A stretch of DNA of 64,000 bases. Source: Bacillota bacterium. Its GTDB lineage: Bacteria; Bacillota; Clostridia; Acetivibrionales; DSM-27016. How positions within the stretch are numbered: the first letter of the stretch is position 1; every line of letters starts with the position of its first letter. The translations under genes were made by a program, and so were the position numbers. The stretch is taken from positions 1 to 64,000 of the forward strand of contig JAEWDM010000035.1 of assembly GCA_023390115.1 (NCBI GenBank), given 5' to 3'. The notes beneath the pieces were generated by a model. That model was given only the letters and a program-made list of their open reading frames with translations, searched no databases and had not been told where the DNA came from. Below, in pieces: positions 28,784-36,665 of this stretch.

Positions 28784-30568
28784 ATGGATTATGAAAACGA
28801 CAACCTTCCCGAGGAGGAGCTTGACAATAAGGGCTATGATACAGGGCTTATGCTCAGGCTTTTAGGCTTTGCCGGCAAATACCGGCATCTTTTTGTGCTT
28901 GCGGTAATATTCCTGTTTGCCTCAACTGTTGTAGATCTCGCCAGACCTATCCTGACCGGTATGACAATTGACGATTTTATTAAAAAGGGTGACACAGATT
29001 CCCTCAGCAAGATGGCCCTCTATTTTATAATACTCATTGTATCAGGCTTTTTGTTTAATTTGCTTCAGGTATACCTGTTGAGCTATGCGGGACAATTTAT
29101 AATTTATAATATCCGCCAGCTTGTGTTTTCTCACCTTCAAAGGCTGCCTCTGTCCTATTTTGATAAAAACCCTATAGGAAGGCTCGTTACACGCATAACA
29201 AACGATACCGAAACTCTTAATGACATGTACACCAATGTGCTTGTTACTCTGCTGAAGGATTTCTCCATACTTCTGGGCGCAATTATTATAATGCTTCGCC
29301 TGAATGTACGCCTTACACTTATCATACTGGCCGTAATGCCTTTTGTGGCAGTGGTTACGGCGCTCTTCAGGATAAAAATAAGAAAGGTGTACAGAGATAT
29401 ACGCATTGCACTGGCAAGAGTAAATTCCTCTATATCTGAAAACATCTCAGGTATGCATATAATCCAGCTTTTTAATAAGGAGCGTTCAAATTTTGCCCGG
29501 TTTAATAAAACAGGCAAGCAATATTACAAAGCAGCTATGAATGAAGTCACAACCGTAAGCCTGTTCCGGCCCTTGATTGAAATGCTGTCGTCTCTGGCAG
29601 TTGCACTGCTTATATGGCTTGGGGGAGCGGATGTAGTGCACGGCACACTCCAGTTTGGCGTGCTGTATGCGTTCATAAACTATGTGGCACTGCTCTTTCA
29701 GCCGATAAATGACCTGGCTGAAAAATATAACATCCTCCAATCGTCAATGGCCGCATCAGAAAGGATATTCATGATATTGGATACTGCTGCCGAAAAAGAT
29801 GAGGGAAGCTTCTCTACTGATAACATCTCTATTTGCGGTGATATAGAATTTAAAAATGTATGCTTTGCATATAATGAAGAGGACTGGGTTTTAAAGGATG
29901 TCAGCTTTAAGGTGCCCAGGGGGCAGACGGTAGCCATAGTGGGTCATACCGGAGCAGGCAAGACCTCCCTGATAAATCTTTTAAGCAGGTTTTATGAGAT
30001 ACAGGGCGGAGAAATACTAATTAACGGCATTAATATAAAGGATATCCGCAAGGACAGTCTCCGGAGAGCCATTGGAGTGGTGCTTCAGGACGTTTTCCTT
30101 TTCAGCGGAAGGCTTAAGGATAATATCCGGCTTAATGAGGAAAGCATAACCGATGAGAAAATCAAGGAGGTATCCAGGTACGTAAACGCAGACATATTTA
30201 TAAGCAGGCTTCCTAACGGCTATCAGGAGGAGGTTATGGAGCGCGGCTCAACCCTTTCCTCAGGACAGAGGCAGCTTCTTGCCTTTGCCCGCGCACTGGC
30301 CTTTGACCCTTCTATTCTTGTACTGGATGAAGCTACCTCAAATATCGATACCGAGACCGAATTGCTTATACAGGACGCGCTTGCCAAGCTTACGCGGGGC
30401 CGTACCACTATAATTATTGCCCACAGGCTTTCTACCATACAGCATGCCGACAGTATTATAGTGCTTCACAAGGGAAGGGTTCACGAAATGGGAACCCATC
30501 AGGAGCTGCTTGCGGCAAAGGGAATGTACTACTCGCTTTACCGGCTTCAATACCAGCCGGAGCCTTAA
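28784..30568 (+). CDS. ABC exporter subunit with intact catalytic Glu
   Basis: 594 residues, same fold as the preceding gene. It has an N-terminal cytoplasmic extension of about 35 residues before the first helix. Walker A is GHTGAGKT, the signature is LSSGQRQ (Ser in place of the usual second Gly), Walker B is ILVLDEATSNID with the catalytic Glu present, and the H-loop is AHRLST. With its partner it forms a heterodimer with one functional and one degenerate ATP site. The genes abut with no gap. Only a weak CCGG-based stem follows at 30572-30590, so termination is unclear. Confidence 0.9.
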   Translation: MDYENDNLPEEELDNKGYDTGLMLRLLGFAGKYRHLFVLAVIFLFASTVVDLARPILTGMTIDDFIKKGDTDSLSKMALYFIILIVSGFLFNLLQVYLLSYAGQFIIYNIRQLVFSHLQRLPLSYFDKNPIGRLVTRITNDTETLNDMYTNVLVTLLKDFSILLGAIIIMLRLNVRLTLIILAVMPFVAVVTALFRIKIRKVYRDIRIALARVNSSISENISGMHIIQLFNKERSNFARFNKTGKQYYKAAMNEVTTVSLFRPLIEMLSSLAVALLIWLGGADVVHGTLQFGVLYAFINYVALLFQPINDLAEKYNILQSSMAASERIFMILDTAAEKDEGSFSTDNISICGDIEFKNVCFAYNEEDWVLKDVSFKVPRGQTVAIVGHTGAGKTSLINLLSRFYEIQGGEILINGINIKDIRKDSLRRAIGVVLQDVFLFSGRLKDNIRLNEESITDEKIKEVSRYVNADIFISRLPNGYQEEVMERGSTLSSGQRQLLAFARALAFDPSILVLDEATSNIDTETELLIQDALAKLTRGRTTIIIAHRLSTIQHADSIIVLHKGRVHEMGTHQELLAAKGMYYSLYRLQYQPEP

Positions 30569-30637
30569 TACCGGTTTTTAATCCGGATGCTTTTTACAAT
30601 TTATTTTTCATTGACATAAATTGTTTACGTAATAATC

Positions 30638-30664
30638 ACAAATAGCTCTTTTATGCATAGTATG
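30638..30664 (+). promoter_or_regulatory. Sigma-K-like promoter before the spore-surface-like gene
   Basis: AC at 30638-30639, a 16-base spacer, then CATAGTATG at 30656-30664. The sigma-K consensus from Bacillus is AC, 16-17 bases, CATANNNTA; the last base is a mismatch here. It lies about 50 bases before the start at 30716. Confidence 0.4.
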
Positions 30665-30715
30665 AAATAGGTGCATTATTTCCATATATCAAAACATGGA
30701 AGGAGCTTATGTAAA

Positions 30716-31492
30716 ATGGATAACATAAATAATAGCGAAATTGATAAAAAGACCTGTGAAGCAAAAGTTATTGATTCAAAAACACTTCCCGAATGCTCAA
30801 ATGAAAGCTTTGAGCCTATAGGCAAAAACGGTCCTTTGGTTGCCAAAATACCTGTTGTAATTGCAGAACCCAAGATACAGATAGATGTAAAGGCAGAAAT
30901 CAAGCTTGAGGAGCCTGCTCTGGAGATAAAACGCATTAAGAAAAACCTCTTCCTGACCCAGTGCAAGCTGGTCTCCATCTGGGATGACAAGCACGAGAAA
31001 AGCAAGCAGGGCAAGCTGTTTATAGGCGGGTTTGTAAGGAAGAATATAGAATATGCCACTGTAGACTGCAAGTGCGCTGAGAAGGGATGTATAAGCGGAG
31101 ACATCCGTCACACTACCTGCAACATTCCTTTTGAATGTGTCACAATGGTCGATTTTATAAATCCTCCTGAGATTCGCAAAAGCGGTGCCACATCTGAGGT
31201 CGAAATATTCACAACAAAGTTCAATGTATGTGATCCCTGCTCGGAGGCAATAATAGGCAGTGATCCTTGCCAGCAGACATTCAACCATTTCGAGGCTTTT
31301 ACCGAAAAGGTTTTCTGCGAGCTGGAATTTGCAAAAATAATTGAGGCAGACATTCATAAAAATCCGAAGCCTTTGGGATATAAGAACCCCAATGAGCATA
31401 TTTTTGACACTCTTGTTGAAAAAATGATAATATATGTGAAATTAAAGCTTTTGCAAAATCAACAAATAAAAATCCCCTCCGACAAAGAATAA
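30716..31492 (+). CDS. Cysteine-rich protein resembling clostridial exosporium/coat proteins
   Basis: 258 residues. The start is the ATG at 30716 because AAGGAG lies upstream; an earlier in-frame ATG would give a poor leader. The core has a short basic and acidic N terminus, then PALEIKRIKKNLFLTQCKL, GKLFIGGFVRKNIEYATVDC, and a series of cysteines (CKCAEKGC, HTTCNIPFEC, CDPCSEA, DPCQQ). The pattern resembles CsxC-type exosporium proteins of clostridia, from memory and with moderate certainty. A sigma-K-like box upstream fits a late mother-cell role. There is no membrane segment or signal peptide, as is usual for coat proteins. Confidence 0.6.
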   Translation: MDNINNSEIDKKTCEAKVIDSKTLPECSNESFEPIGKNGPLVAKIPVVIAEPKIQIDVKAEIKLEEPALEIKRIKKNLFLTQCKLVSIWDDKHEKSKQGKLFIGGFVRKNIEYATVDCKCAEKGCISGDIRHTTCNIPFECVTMVDFINPPEIRKSGATSEVEIFTTKFNVCDPCSEAIIGSDPCQQTFNHFEAFTEKVFCELEFAKIIEADIHKNPKPLGYKNPNEHIFDTLVEKMIIYVKLKLLQNQQIKIPSDKE

Positions 31493-31502
31493 GGGTATTA
31501 AA

Positions 31503-31534
31503 AAAGGCTGCTCTGCCATAAGGCATCAGCCTTT
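31503..31534 (+). terminator. Probable terminator after the spore-surface-like gene
   Basis: AAAGGCTG at 31503-31510 pairs with CAGCCTTT at 31527-31534, with a further GCC/GGC pair inside the loop. It lies ten bases after the stop. The following T-run is short, so termination may be weak. Confidence 0.5.
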
Positions 31535-31612
31535 ATGACCTTAATAATGTTTATTTTGGGTATTCTATTTTATGAGCCTTGAATTTTTTATATGCTCTTG
31601 CTCATAAATGTA

Positions 31613-31640
31613 ACCTGCATGGAGTACATATCATATACTA
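31613..31640 (+). promoter_or_regulatory. Sigma-K-like promoter before the 122-residue orphan
   Basis: AC at 31613-31614, a 17-base spacer, then CATATACTA at 31632-31640, an exact match to CATANNNTA. The coding start is 38 bases downstream. This is a better match than the box before the preceding gene. Confidence 0.5.
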
Positions 31641-31677
31641 TTAACATAAGACTATAAATTAAGAGAGGTAACAAGCC

Positions 31678-32046
31678 ATGAGAATGAACATAATAAAGTG
31701 GGATGAATCCATATATTATAGATATATACATAGATTTCCATGCATTGTACATAAAAAAAGCTCTTCTGCCCAGAGTAGTAAGCATAAAGAAGCACCGACT
31801 GCCTCTTGGGGTGATGCTACCCCGGATATTGAAACCGGTAAAAGCGTCTCAGGCGGTCAGACAGAGGACACTGACATACATATAGAGGAAAAATGCTGTT
31901 TAAAAAATACACCTTCGAGCAACGGCACTGCTTCGAAGACAGCATCCAATGCGTGTGAAGCCGGTGAACCGGATAGTCTTCCTGGCATTGGAGTAGGCCA
32001 GGTTATTGAATGCGATATAATATACGGGTGCATATCGGATTTATAG
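31678..32046 (+). CDS. Small hypothetical protein, probably spore-associated
   Basis: 122 residues, not recognised. AGAGAGGT at 31662-31669 is spaced well before the ATG. The first 30 residues are aromatic and basic (YYRYIHRFPCIVHKK). The middle is a low-complexity stretch rich in Ser, Thr, Gly, Glu and Asp, and the end contains EKCCLKN, a Cys and Pro/Gly-rich VGQVIECDIIYGC. No membrane segment. A sigma-K-like promoter and the neighbouring cysteine-rich protein suggest a coat or exosporium component; that is inference. An intrinsic frame check is limited because the sequence is short. Confidence 0.5.
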   Translation: MRMNIIKWDESIYYRYIHRFPCIVHKKSSSAQSSKHKEAPTASWGDATPDIETGKSVSGGQTEDTDIHIEEKCCLKNTPSSNGTASKTASNACEAGEPDSLPGIGVGQVIECDIIYGCISDL

Positions 32047-32325
32047 AAGCCCATGCGCCCCGGTCCCCGTCTTCAAGGCTGCATTTCATTCAAAGGCAGC
32101 TTTATTATTTCCACAGCATCCCTCTTTTGTGGCCAAGTCCCTTGCCTGCTCAGAACAAAAACTCCTGGCAGATGCCTGCAAACACAGCTTTTCTCCTATT
32201 TTTAGTACAGATGTTATTATTAATGATTGCAATAAATTTTATTTATTTTTAGAAACTATTTGCAGCAAAATTGTTTCGGCTTAGAGTTTCAGAAAACCAT
32301 ACTATAATAGAATTGAGCAACAATT

Positions 32326-32354
32326 TTGACATAGCGCAACAAATGCGGTATGAT
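32326..32354 (+). promoter_or_regulatory. Sigma-A-type promoter of the Gre-like gene
   Basis: TTGACA at 32326-32331, a 17-base spacer, and TATGAT at 32349-32354. The expected transcription start is near 32361, which is at the base of the hairpin described next. Confidence 0.75.
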
Positions 32355-32359
32355 ATTAC

Positions 32360-32399
32360 ATATGGTGCTTTGCCTGCGGGCAAGGTGCCATATGTTTTT
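32360..32399 (+). terminator. Start-proximal hairpin with U-run (possible attenuator)
   Basis: ATATGGTGCTTTGCC at 32360-32374 pairs along its full length with 32379-32393, with a TGCG loop and three G-U pairs, and is followed by GTTTTTATT. Because transcription should start at about 32361, the hairpin would be the very 5' end of the message. It could stabilise the RNA or cause early termination. The coding start is about 50 bases further on. Confidence 0.55.
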
Positions 32400-32446
32400 A
32401 TTGGGGGAAAATACCATTTAATTACTTGAGGAATGGAGGAGGTTCT

Positions 32447-32890
32447 GTGTCAAAAAAAATAACACTAACGATGCCGGTTTACGAGAATTTGCTGGCTCAT
32501 TTAGTAGATTTTGAAGAGAGGAGGGGCAGTATCATTAATTTTTATTTCCCGGAATTCAATAAGAAAAGGGAAGAATTTGAACAGCTTATTGATAATTATA
32601 TAAGCGCCTTAGATATTGCTGTTAAAAACGTATTGCTTTCTGATAAAGCAAGCAACAGCTTTCCTTTTGTATGCTTAAACAGTGAAGCGGAGGTTGAGGA
32701 TATTGAAGAGGCCGAAACGTATAATTATAAGATAATTATTCCCGAGAGCAACTGCAATCAGGAGAACTGTATAACCATTTTATCCCCAATGGGAAGGGCT
32801 TTGTTATGCAAAAAAGAAGGGGATATTGTTTCTGTTAATACACCCTCCGGCGTATATCGCTATAGAATTAAATCAATAAAATTACAATAG
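32447..32890 (+). CDS. GreA/GreB-family transcript-cleavage-factor-like protein
   Basis: 147 residues. The C-terminal half matches the Gre FKBP-like domain (ITILSPMGRALLCKKEGDIVSVNTPSGVYRYRIKSI). The N-terminal half is a helical region of about 70 residues, perhaps shorter and less charged than a full Gre coiled coil. The start is the GTG at 32447, placed just after GGAGGAGG; the ATG further upstream lies before that site. True GreA inserts an acidic coiled-coil tip into the RNA polymerase channel. Here the tip residues are not obvious, so this may act like Rnk or another Gre-like regulator. It is a single-gene unit between its own promoter and a strong terminator. Confidence 0.7.
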   Translation: MSKKITLTMPVYENLLAHLVDFEERRGSIINFYFPEFNKKREEFEQLIDNYISALDIAVKNVLLSDKASNSFPFVCLNSEAEVEDIEEAETYNYKIIIPESNCNQENCITILSPMGRALLCKKEGDIVSVNTPSGVYRYRIKSIKLQ

Positions 32891-32898
32891 CCCGGAAT

Positions 32899-32944
32899 AA
32901 AAAAGGCCCTTTAACAGCTATCTATCTGTTAAGGGGCCTTTTTT
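32899..32944. terminator. Bidirectional terminator
   Basis: AAAAAGGCCCTTTAACAG pairs with CTGTTAAGGGGCCTTTTT across a nine-base loop. A-run and T-run on either side allow use by the Gre-like gene and by the oppositely oriented tRNA gene. Confidence 0.85.
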
Positions 32945-32946
32945 AC

Positions 32947-32966
32947 CTGAAACATTTCTGTTTCAG
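32947..32966. repeat. Small hairpin between tRNA-Arg and the terminator
   Basis: CTGAAACA, a four-base loop, then TGTTTCAG. It lies eight bases beyond the tRNA 3' end and before the terminator, so it could mark the boundary for 3' processing of the tRNA precursor. No T-run. Confidence 0.4.
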
Positions 32967-32973
32967 AAAGATT

Positions 32974-33050
<77 letters not shown>

Positions 33051-33116
33051 ATATTATAATTACAATATTCTGTTTTAAACCAAGAGAGCGTATATCCACA
33101 TCTCCTGTAGACATTA

Positions 33117-33145
33117 ATTCTAGCATTTGAAAACCTAAAAGTCAA
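33117..33145 (-). promoter_or_regulatory. Promoter of tRNA-Arg
   Basis: On the minus strand TTGACT, a 17-base spacer, then TAGAAT. The mature tRNA begins about 66 bases downstream of the -10 box. Confidence 0.65.
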
Positions 33146-33323
33146 GTGGCGACAGTCAATTTCTATAATTTTGTTTCTTTGCCTTTTGTTTGTCGGACGT
33201 ATCTGAAATGTGCTATATTTTTGCTATTATCTTTTAATCCTTACATTGCCCCGATAATTCAAAAAAAGTGCAGAAATAACCAGCAATAATATCCCGGCAA
33301 CATGTTTTTGATGTTTATTCATT

Positions 33324-33353
33324 TTGTAATGGGGCAATCTTATATGATATAAT
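33324..33353 (+). promoter_or_regulatory. Promoter of dnaD-dnaI
   Basis: TTGTAA at 33324-33329, an 18-base spacer, then a consensus TATAAT at 33348-33353. The dnaD start is 72 bases downstream. Confidence 0.55.
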
Positions 33354-33424
33354 TTTAGTAAAAATAGACAATGCTTTTTACAAGCACTGCTATGTATAAC
33401 AAGCCCCTTGAAAGGTAGGAATAT

Positions 33425-34408
33425 ATGTTTTTTGAATCGTACAAATCAATGCTGTACTCAGATACAATGGTCCCGGATATCTTTATTACCGAGTACATGC
33501 CCTCTATGGACTCGGATTTTGTAAAGGTCTATATGTATTGCCTTTTTTTAAGCAAGCACAATAAAAGCGCTTCTACTGAAGAGGTGTGCAAAAAGCTGGA
33601 AATAGACATACACAAGGTAAAGAGCGCCTTCACGTTCCTTGAGAGCATAGGAGTAATAGACCGTACAAACGATGGAATCGTGATAGCCGATCTCAAGGAG
33701 AAGGAGATAAATAAGCTGTACAGGCTCAAGACAACCTCGACCCCTGAGGAGGCCGCTCTCAGCTCTGAAAGAAATAAGAAGCGGAACAGGATTATTACCG
33801 CAATAAACAACTCCTTTTTTCAGGGGGTCATGTCTCCGTCCTGGTACACCGATCTGGATGCATGGTTTGATAAGTATACGTTTGAGGAAGACGTAATGTA
33901 CGCTCTTTTTCAGCACTGCTATGACCATAAGGGGCTCTCAAAAAACTACATAATGAAGGTTGCGGACAACTGGCACAGTAAGAACATTAAGAACAGCTTT
34001 GATCTGGACAAGTATTTTATTGAATATCAGAAAATAAAGGATATACGAAACAGCATAATAAAAAAGCTTAAGCTTGGCAGAAACCTTACCGAATATGAAG
34101 AAGAGTATGTTGAAAAATGGGTGGTTGATTATAAATATGCAATTGAAGTCATTGACCTGTCGCTTAAAAAAACCACCGCCAAGACTAACCCGAACTTCAA
34201 GTATATTCATGCAATACTTACAGATTGGTATGAAAGAGGCTTGCGGAACAGGGATGAGATCATTGCCTATGAAAAAGGCAAAAAACAGCAGCCTCCTAAA
34301 GCTCAGGTAAAAAGTCAGGCTATTCCTCAGAGAGACAATTTTGAGCAGAGAAAGCATGACGATGATTACTATAATAACTTTTTTAACAATGCTGCAAGCG
34401 AAAAATAA
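33425..34408 (+). CDS. DnaD-domain primosomal protein
   Basis: 327 residues. An N-terminal winged-helix-like segment (YKSMLYSDTMVPDIFITEYMP; MYCLFLSKHN; VKSAFTFLESIGVI) leads to two DnaD-like C-terminal domains with the aromatic signatures TFEEDVMYALFQHC and YKYIHAILTDWYERGL. It acts in primosome assembly at origins and restart sites with DnaB and DnaI. The gene pairs with a dnaI-type helicase loader 17 bases on, an arrangement common in clostridia. The C-terminal tail is glutamine and aspartate rich and probably disordered. ATG follows AAAGGTAGG. Confidence 0.88.
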   Translation: MFFESYKSMLYSDTMVPDIFITEYMPSMDSDFVKVYMYCLFLSKHNKSASTEEVCKKLEIDIHKVKSAFTFLESIGVIDRTNDGIVIADLKEKEINKLYRLKTTSTPEEAALSSERNKKRNRIITAINNSFFQGVMSPSWYTDLDAWFDKYTFEEDVMYALFQHCYDHKGLSKNYIMKVADNWHSKNIKNSFDLDKYFIEYQKIKDIRNSIIKKLKLGRNLTEYEEEYVEKWVVDYKYAIEVIDLSLKKTTAKTNPNFKYIHAILTDWYERGLRNRDEIIAYEKGKKQQPPKAQVKSQAIPQRDNFEQRKHDDDYYNNFFNNAASEK

Positions 34409-34425
34409 TTGTACTGGAGATACAT

Positions 34426-35472
34426 ATGAACAGGCACATTTATCAGTCCATTAAAAAGGAATACGACGACAGGCAAAGGGCAGCCTTTGACAAGCTTATG
34501 GCTAAAAAGTCACAGGCCTATCTGCTTGTACCCGGCCTTGAGGAAATAGACAGGGAAATTAATCTTTCCGGTATCAAATACAATAGAATGCTGCTTCTTG
34601 AAAATAGCGCAAAAAGGGAGCTGCTTGAGGAATTCACCAAAACTCTGCACACCCTGAAGGCTAAAAGAGAGGCCCTGCTTTTGAAGCATGGCTATAACGC
34701 GGATCACCTTGAAATTGCTTACACCTGTCCCAAGTGCAGGGATACAGGCTTTATCGAAAATCCGTCGGGAGCAGAGAAATGTTCCTGCTATAAGCAATTG
34801 CTGATAAACGCCATATATAGCCAGTCAAACCTCAGGCTGGTCCAAAAAGAGAATTTTTCCGCCTTCAATGAGCATGTATATCCTGACACTTCGGATGAAA
34901 GCAGGTACGGCTTAAAAATCTCCCCAAGGGAAAACATATTGAATATTAAAAAAAGATGCTTAAGCTTTATAGAAAATTTTAATTCTCCTGATGAAAAAAA
35001 TCTCTTTTTCAGCGGCCCGACGGGAGTAGGCAAAACCTTTATGTCCAACTGCATAGCCCTGGAGCTTATGAAAAAAGGGCACACAGTCCTGTATCAGACC
35101 GCGCCGGTGCTTTTTAACACTATTGCCGAGTTCAAAATGAAGGCCTATAAGGAGGACGATTTTGAGGACAGCAATTACAGCAGTATTTTTGAAGTGGATC
35201 TTCTCATAATTGATGACCTCGGCACGGAGTCTCAGACTGCCGCAAGATATGCCGAGCTGCTCACAATAATTAATACCCGCCAGATGAACAATCTTAGCTT
35301 CCCCTGCAAAACGATAATTTCTACAAATATAGGTGCAAGAAAGCTTGACGAATACTATACCGAAAGGGTTTCCTCGCGCATTATAGGCTGCTTTGACAGG
35401 CTTATGTTCATAGGAGACGATATAAGAAGAAATACTCGCCGACTCGCTTATCTAAAGCCTCAAAATACTTAA
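34426..35472 (+). CDS. DnaI/DnaC-type helicase loader
   Basis: 348-residue AAA+ ATPase that loads the replicative helicase. The N-terminal helical region ends in a zinc-finger-like cluster (CPKCRDTGF, then CSCYKQ), as in DnaI. The ATPase has Walker A SGPTGVGKTF, Walker B LLIIDDLGTE, sensor 1 ISTNIG and the arginine finger within SSRIIGCFDR. It is cotranscribed with the DnaD-domain gene. Its last 21 bases overlap the 3' end of the CPBP protease gene on the opposite strand. Confidence 0.9.
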   Translation: MNRHIYQSIKKEYDDRQRAAFDKLMAKKSQAYLLVPGLEEIDREINLSGIKYNRMLLLENSAKRELLEEFTKTLHTLKAKREALLLKHGYNADHLEIAYTCPKCRDTGFIENPSGAEKCSCYKQLLINAIYSQSNLRLVQKENFSAFNEHVYPDTSDESRYGLKISPRENILNIKKRCLSFIENFNSPDEKNLFFSGPTGVGKTFMSNCIALELMKKGHTVLYQTAPVLFNTIAEFKMKAYKEDDFEDSNYSSIFEVDLLIIDDLGTESQTAARYAELLTIINTRQMNNLSFPCKTIISTNIGARKLDEYYTERVSSRIIGCFDRLMFIGDDIRRNTRRLAYLKPQNT

Positions 35473-36516
35473 TATTCTGTCGGCAAGCGCATTGGACGGA
35501 TCACTCAGCTTCAGCCCTTGAGCAAAATAAATTGCCGCTGTGAGGAGAATTCCCGGCAAAGCCCACAGCAATCCCACTCTTCCTCTTGCTGAGCTTTCTT
35601 TTACCACAGGCCGGACCTCTTGCCCTGTGGTTCTTATGAGAGCTACAATAAGTCCTGTCAGTACTGCCGCGCAGGACATAAATATAAATCCCCAGGCAAT
35701 TATTACTCCTATAAGCTGTTCAAATGGCATGCCTGCCAGGCTGGACAGGTATTTATCCGTTTCTGCGGTAAGCTGATCTTCCCCCATCGATTTTACAAGC
35801 TCATTTATGCGCGTTGCGGCATAAGATGCGATTACTGCGATAGAATTGTTTGCAAAATGTGCGAATATGCCTCCAAATATTGAGTTGGTTCTGTATACTA
35901 TAAATCCTATTAGTGCCCCAAGCACAAAGGTTCCTAGAAATCTTTGAAAATCAAGATGCACCAGCCCAAATAAAAAAGCTGTGATTAAAATGGCTTTTAT
36001 GGCTCCAAGCCTTTCCATCCCCCTCTGTATAACACCCCTGAACATAATTTCTTCACAAATACCCGCGGAGCCGCCTATGATTAAAATATTTATAAGCAGC
36101 TCCGTCCCATTGGAAGCCACAGGAATATCCGGCAGCACAACCCTTCCAAATACGGCTTCAATTATAAACAGGTTAACCATGTTTAAAAATCCCACTACAG
36201 GCAGCGCGGCTCCCATAATGCACAGTATAATAAAAAGGTTAAGAAGGCTTATTCTGTTTATCCTTAGCACATTTTTAAAGTCATACCTTCCTATGAGCAA
36301 AAGAGCAAGAGACGGTGCAAGTATAAGCAAAAACTCAGTTATCAAAAGCCCCGGATACTGGCTGGCATTCTGAGCCTTAAATCCTACATACAGCAGCAGT
36401 ACAACCGCTGCAGAATACAAAAGTGCTGCCTGAGCTATGCTTGGCCTGCGGAATTGCCGTCCATAAAGCCCTTCTGCGGATAGATAGATGTTGTTTGTAT
36501 AGGCATCTTTATCCAC
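35452..36516 (-). CDS. CPBP-family intramembrane metalloprotease
   Basis: 354-residue membrane protein with about eight hydrophobic segments. The CAAX-protease/bacteriocin-processing motif set is present: EEIMFRGVIQRG (the Glu-Glu pair and Arg), FGLVHLDFQ (His), and HFANNS. Two long segments near the C terminus frame a loop of about 60 residues. Such proteases are linked to bacteriocin self-immunity, prenyl processing or other membrane proteolysis; no partner peptide is visible. Start is GTG at 36516 after GAGGGGG. It overlaps dnaI convergently by 21 bases. Confidence 0.85.
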   Translation of the reverse strand: MDKDAYTNNIYLSAEGLYGRQFRRPSIAQAALLYSAAVVLLLYVGFKAQNASQYPGLLITEFLLILAPSLALLLIGRYDFKNVLRINRISLLNLFIILCIMGAALPVVGFLNMVNLFIIEAVFGRVVLPDIPVASNGTELLINILIIGGSAGICEEIMFRGVIQRGMERLGAIKAILITAFLFGLVHLDFQRFLGTFVLGALIGFIVYRTNSIFGGIFAHFANNSIAVIASYAATRINELVKSMGEDQLTAETDKYLSSLAGMPFEQLIGVIIAWGFIFMSCAAVLTGLIVALIRTTGQEVRPVVKESSARGRVGLLWALPGILLTAAIYFAQGLKLSDPSNALADRILSILRL

Positions 36517-36608
36517 CTTTTACCCCCTCAAACTATTTTAGAAAACATTGCTTAATATAAGGAAAGGTAAATTTCCTTAATTCTATAATACCGTTATACA
36601 AAAATATA

Positions 36609-36649
36609 TGCAATAAAAAGCCGGACTTAAATAGCCGGTTTTTATTGCA
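36609..36649 (-). terminator. Terminator after ypeB
   Basis: TGCAATAAAAAGCCGG pairs with CCGGTTTTTATTGCA, with one bulged G. It lies 16 bases past the ypeB stop, and the A/T-rich arms give a T-run in both directions. Confidence 0.75.
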
Positions 36650-36665
36650 TTTTAATATTTTAAGG

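Larger units (their letters stand above)
32047..32446. other. 400-base intergenic stretch with a possible overlapping small frame
   Basis: A frame at 32010-32252 (plus) overlaps the preceding gene by 37 bases. It encodes about 80 residues ending in a hydrophobic stretch (AFLLFLVQMLLLMIAINFIYF would be 21 residues, 32187-32249). No ribosome binding site is visible before its ATG, and its first half is Pro/Ser/His-rich in a way typical of chance frames, so I do not call it a gene. The rest holds the promoter and start-proximal hairpin of the Gre-like gene. Confidence 0.4.
33051..33424. other. 374-base intergenic region with two divergent promoters
   Basis: It contains the tRNA-Arg promoter on the minus strand (33117-33145) and the dnaD promoter on the plus strand (33324-33353), both listed separately. 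No further gene or structure was found between them. Confidence 0.6.

Noticed and set aside
30611..30632. TTGACA before the cysteine-rich gene as a sigma-A promoter
   Set aside because: No acceptable -10 box lies 16-18 bases downstream; the sigma-K-like boxes fit better.
30797..31399. A 200-codon minus-strand frame opposite the cysteine-rich gene
   Set aside because: The plus-strand frame has a good ribosome binding site, a terminator and conserved-looking cysteine motifs; the minus frame has none.
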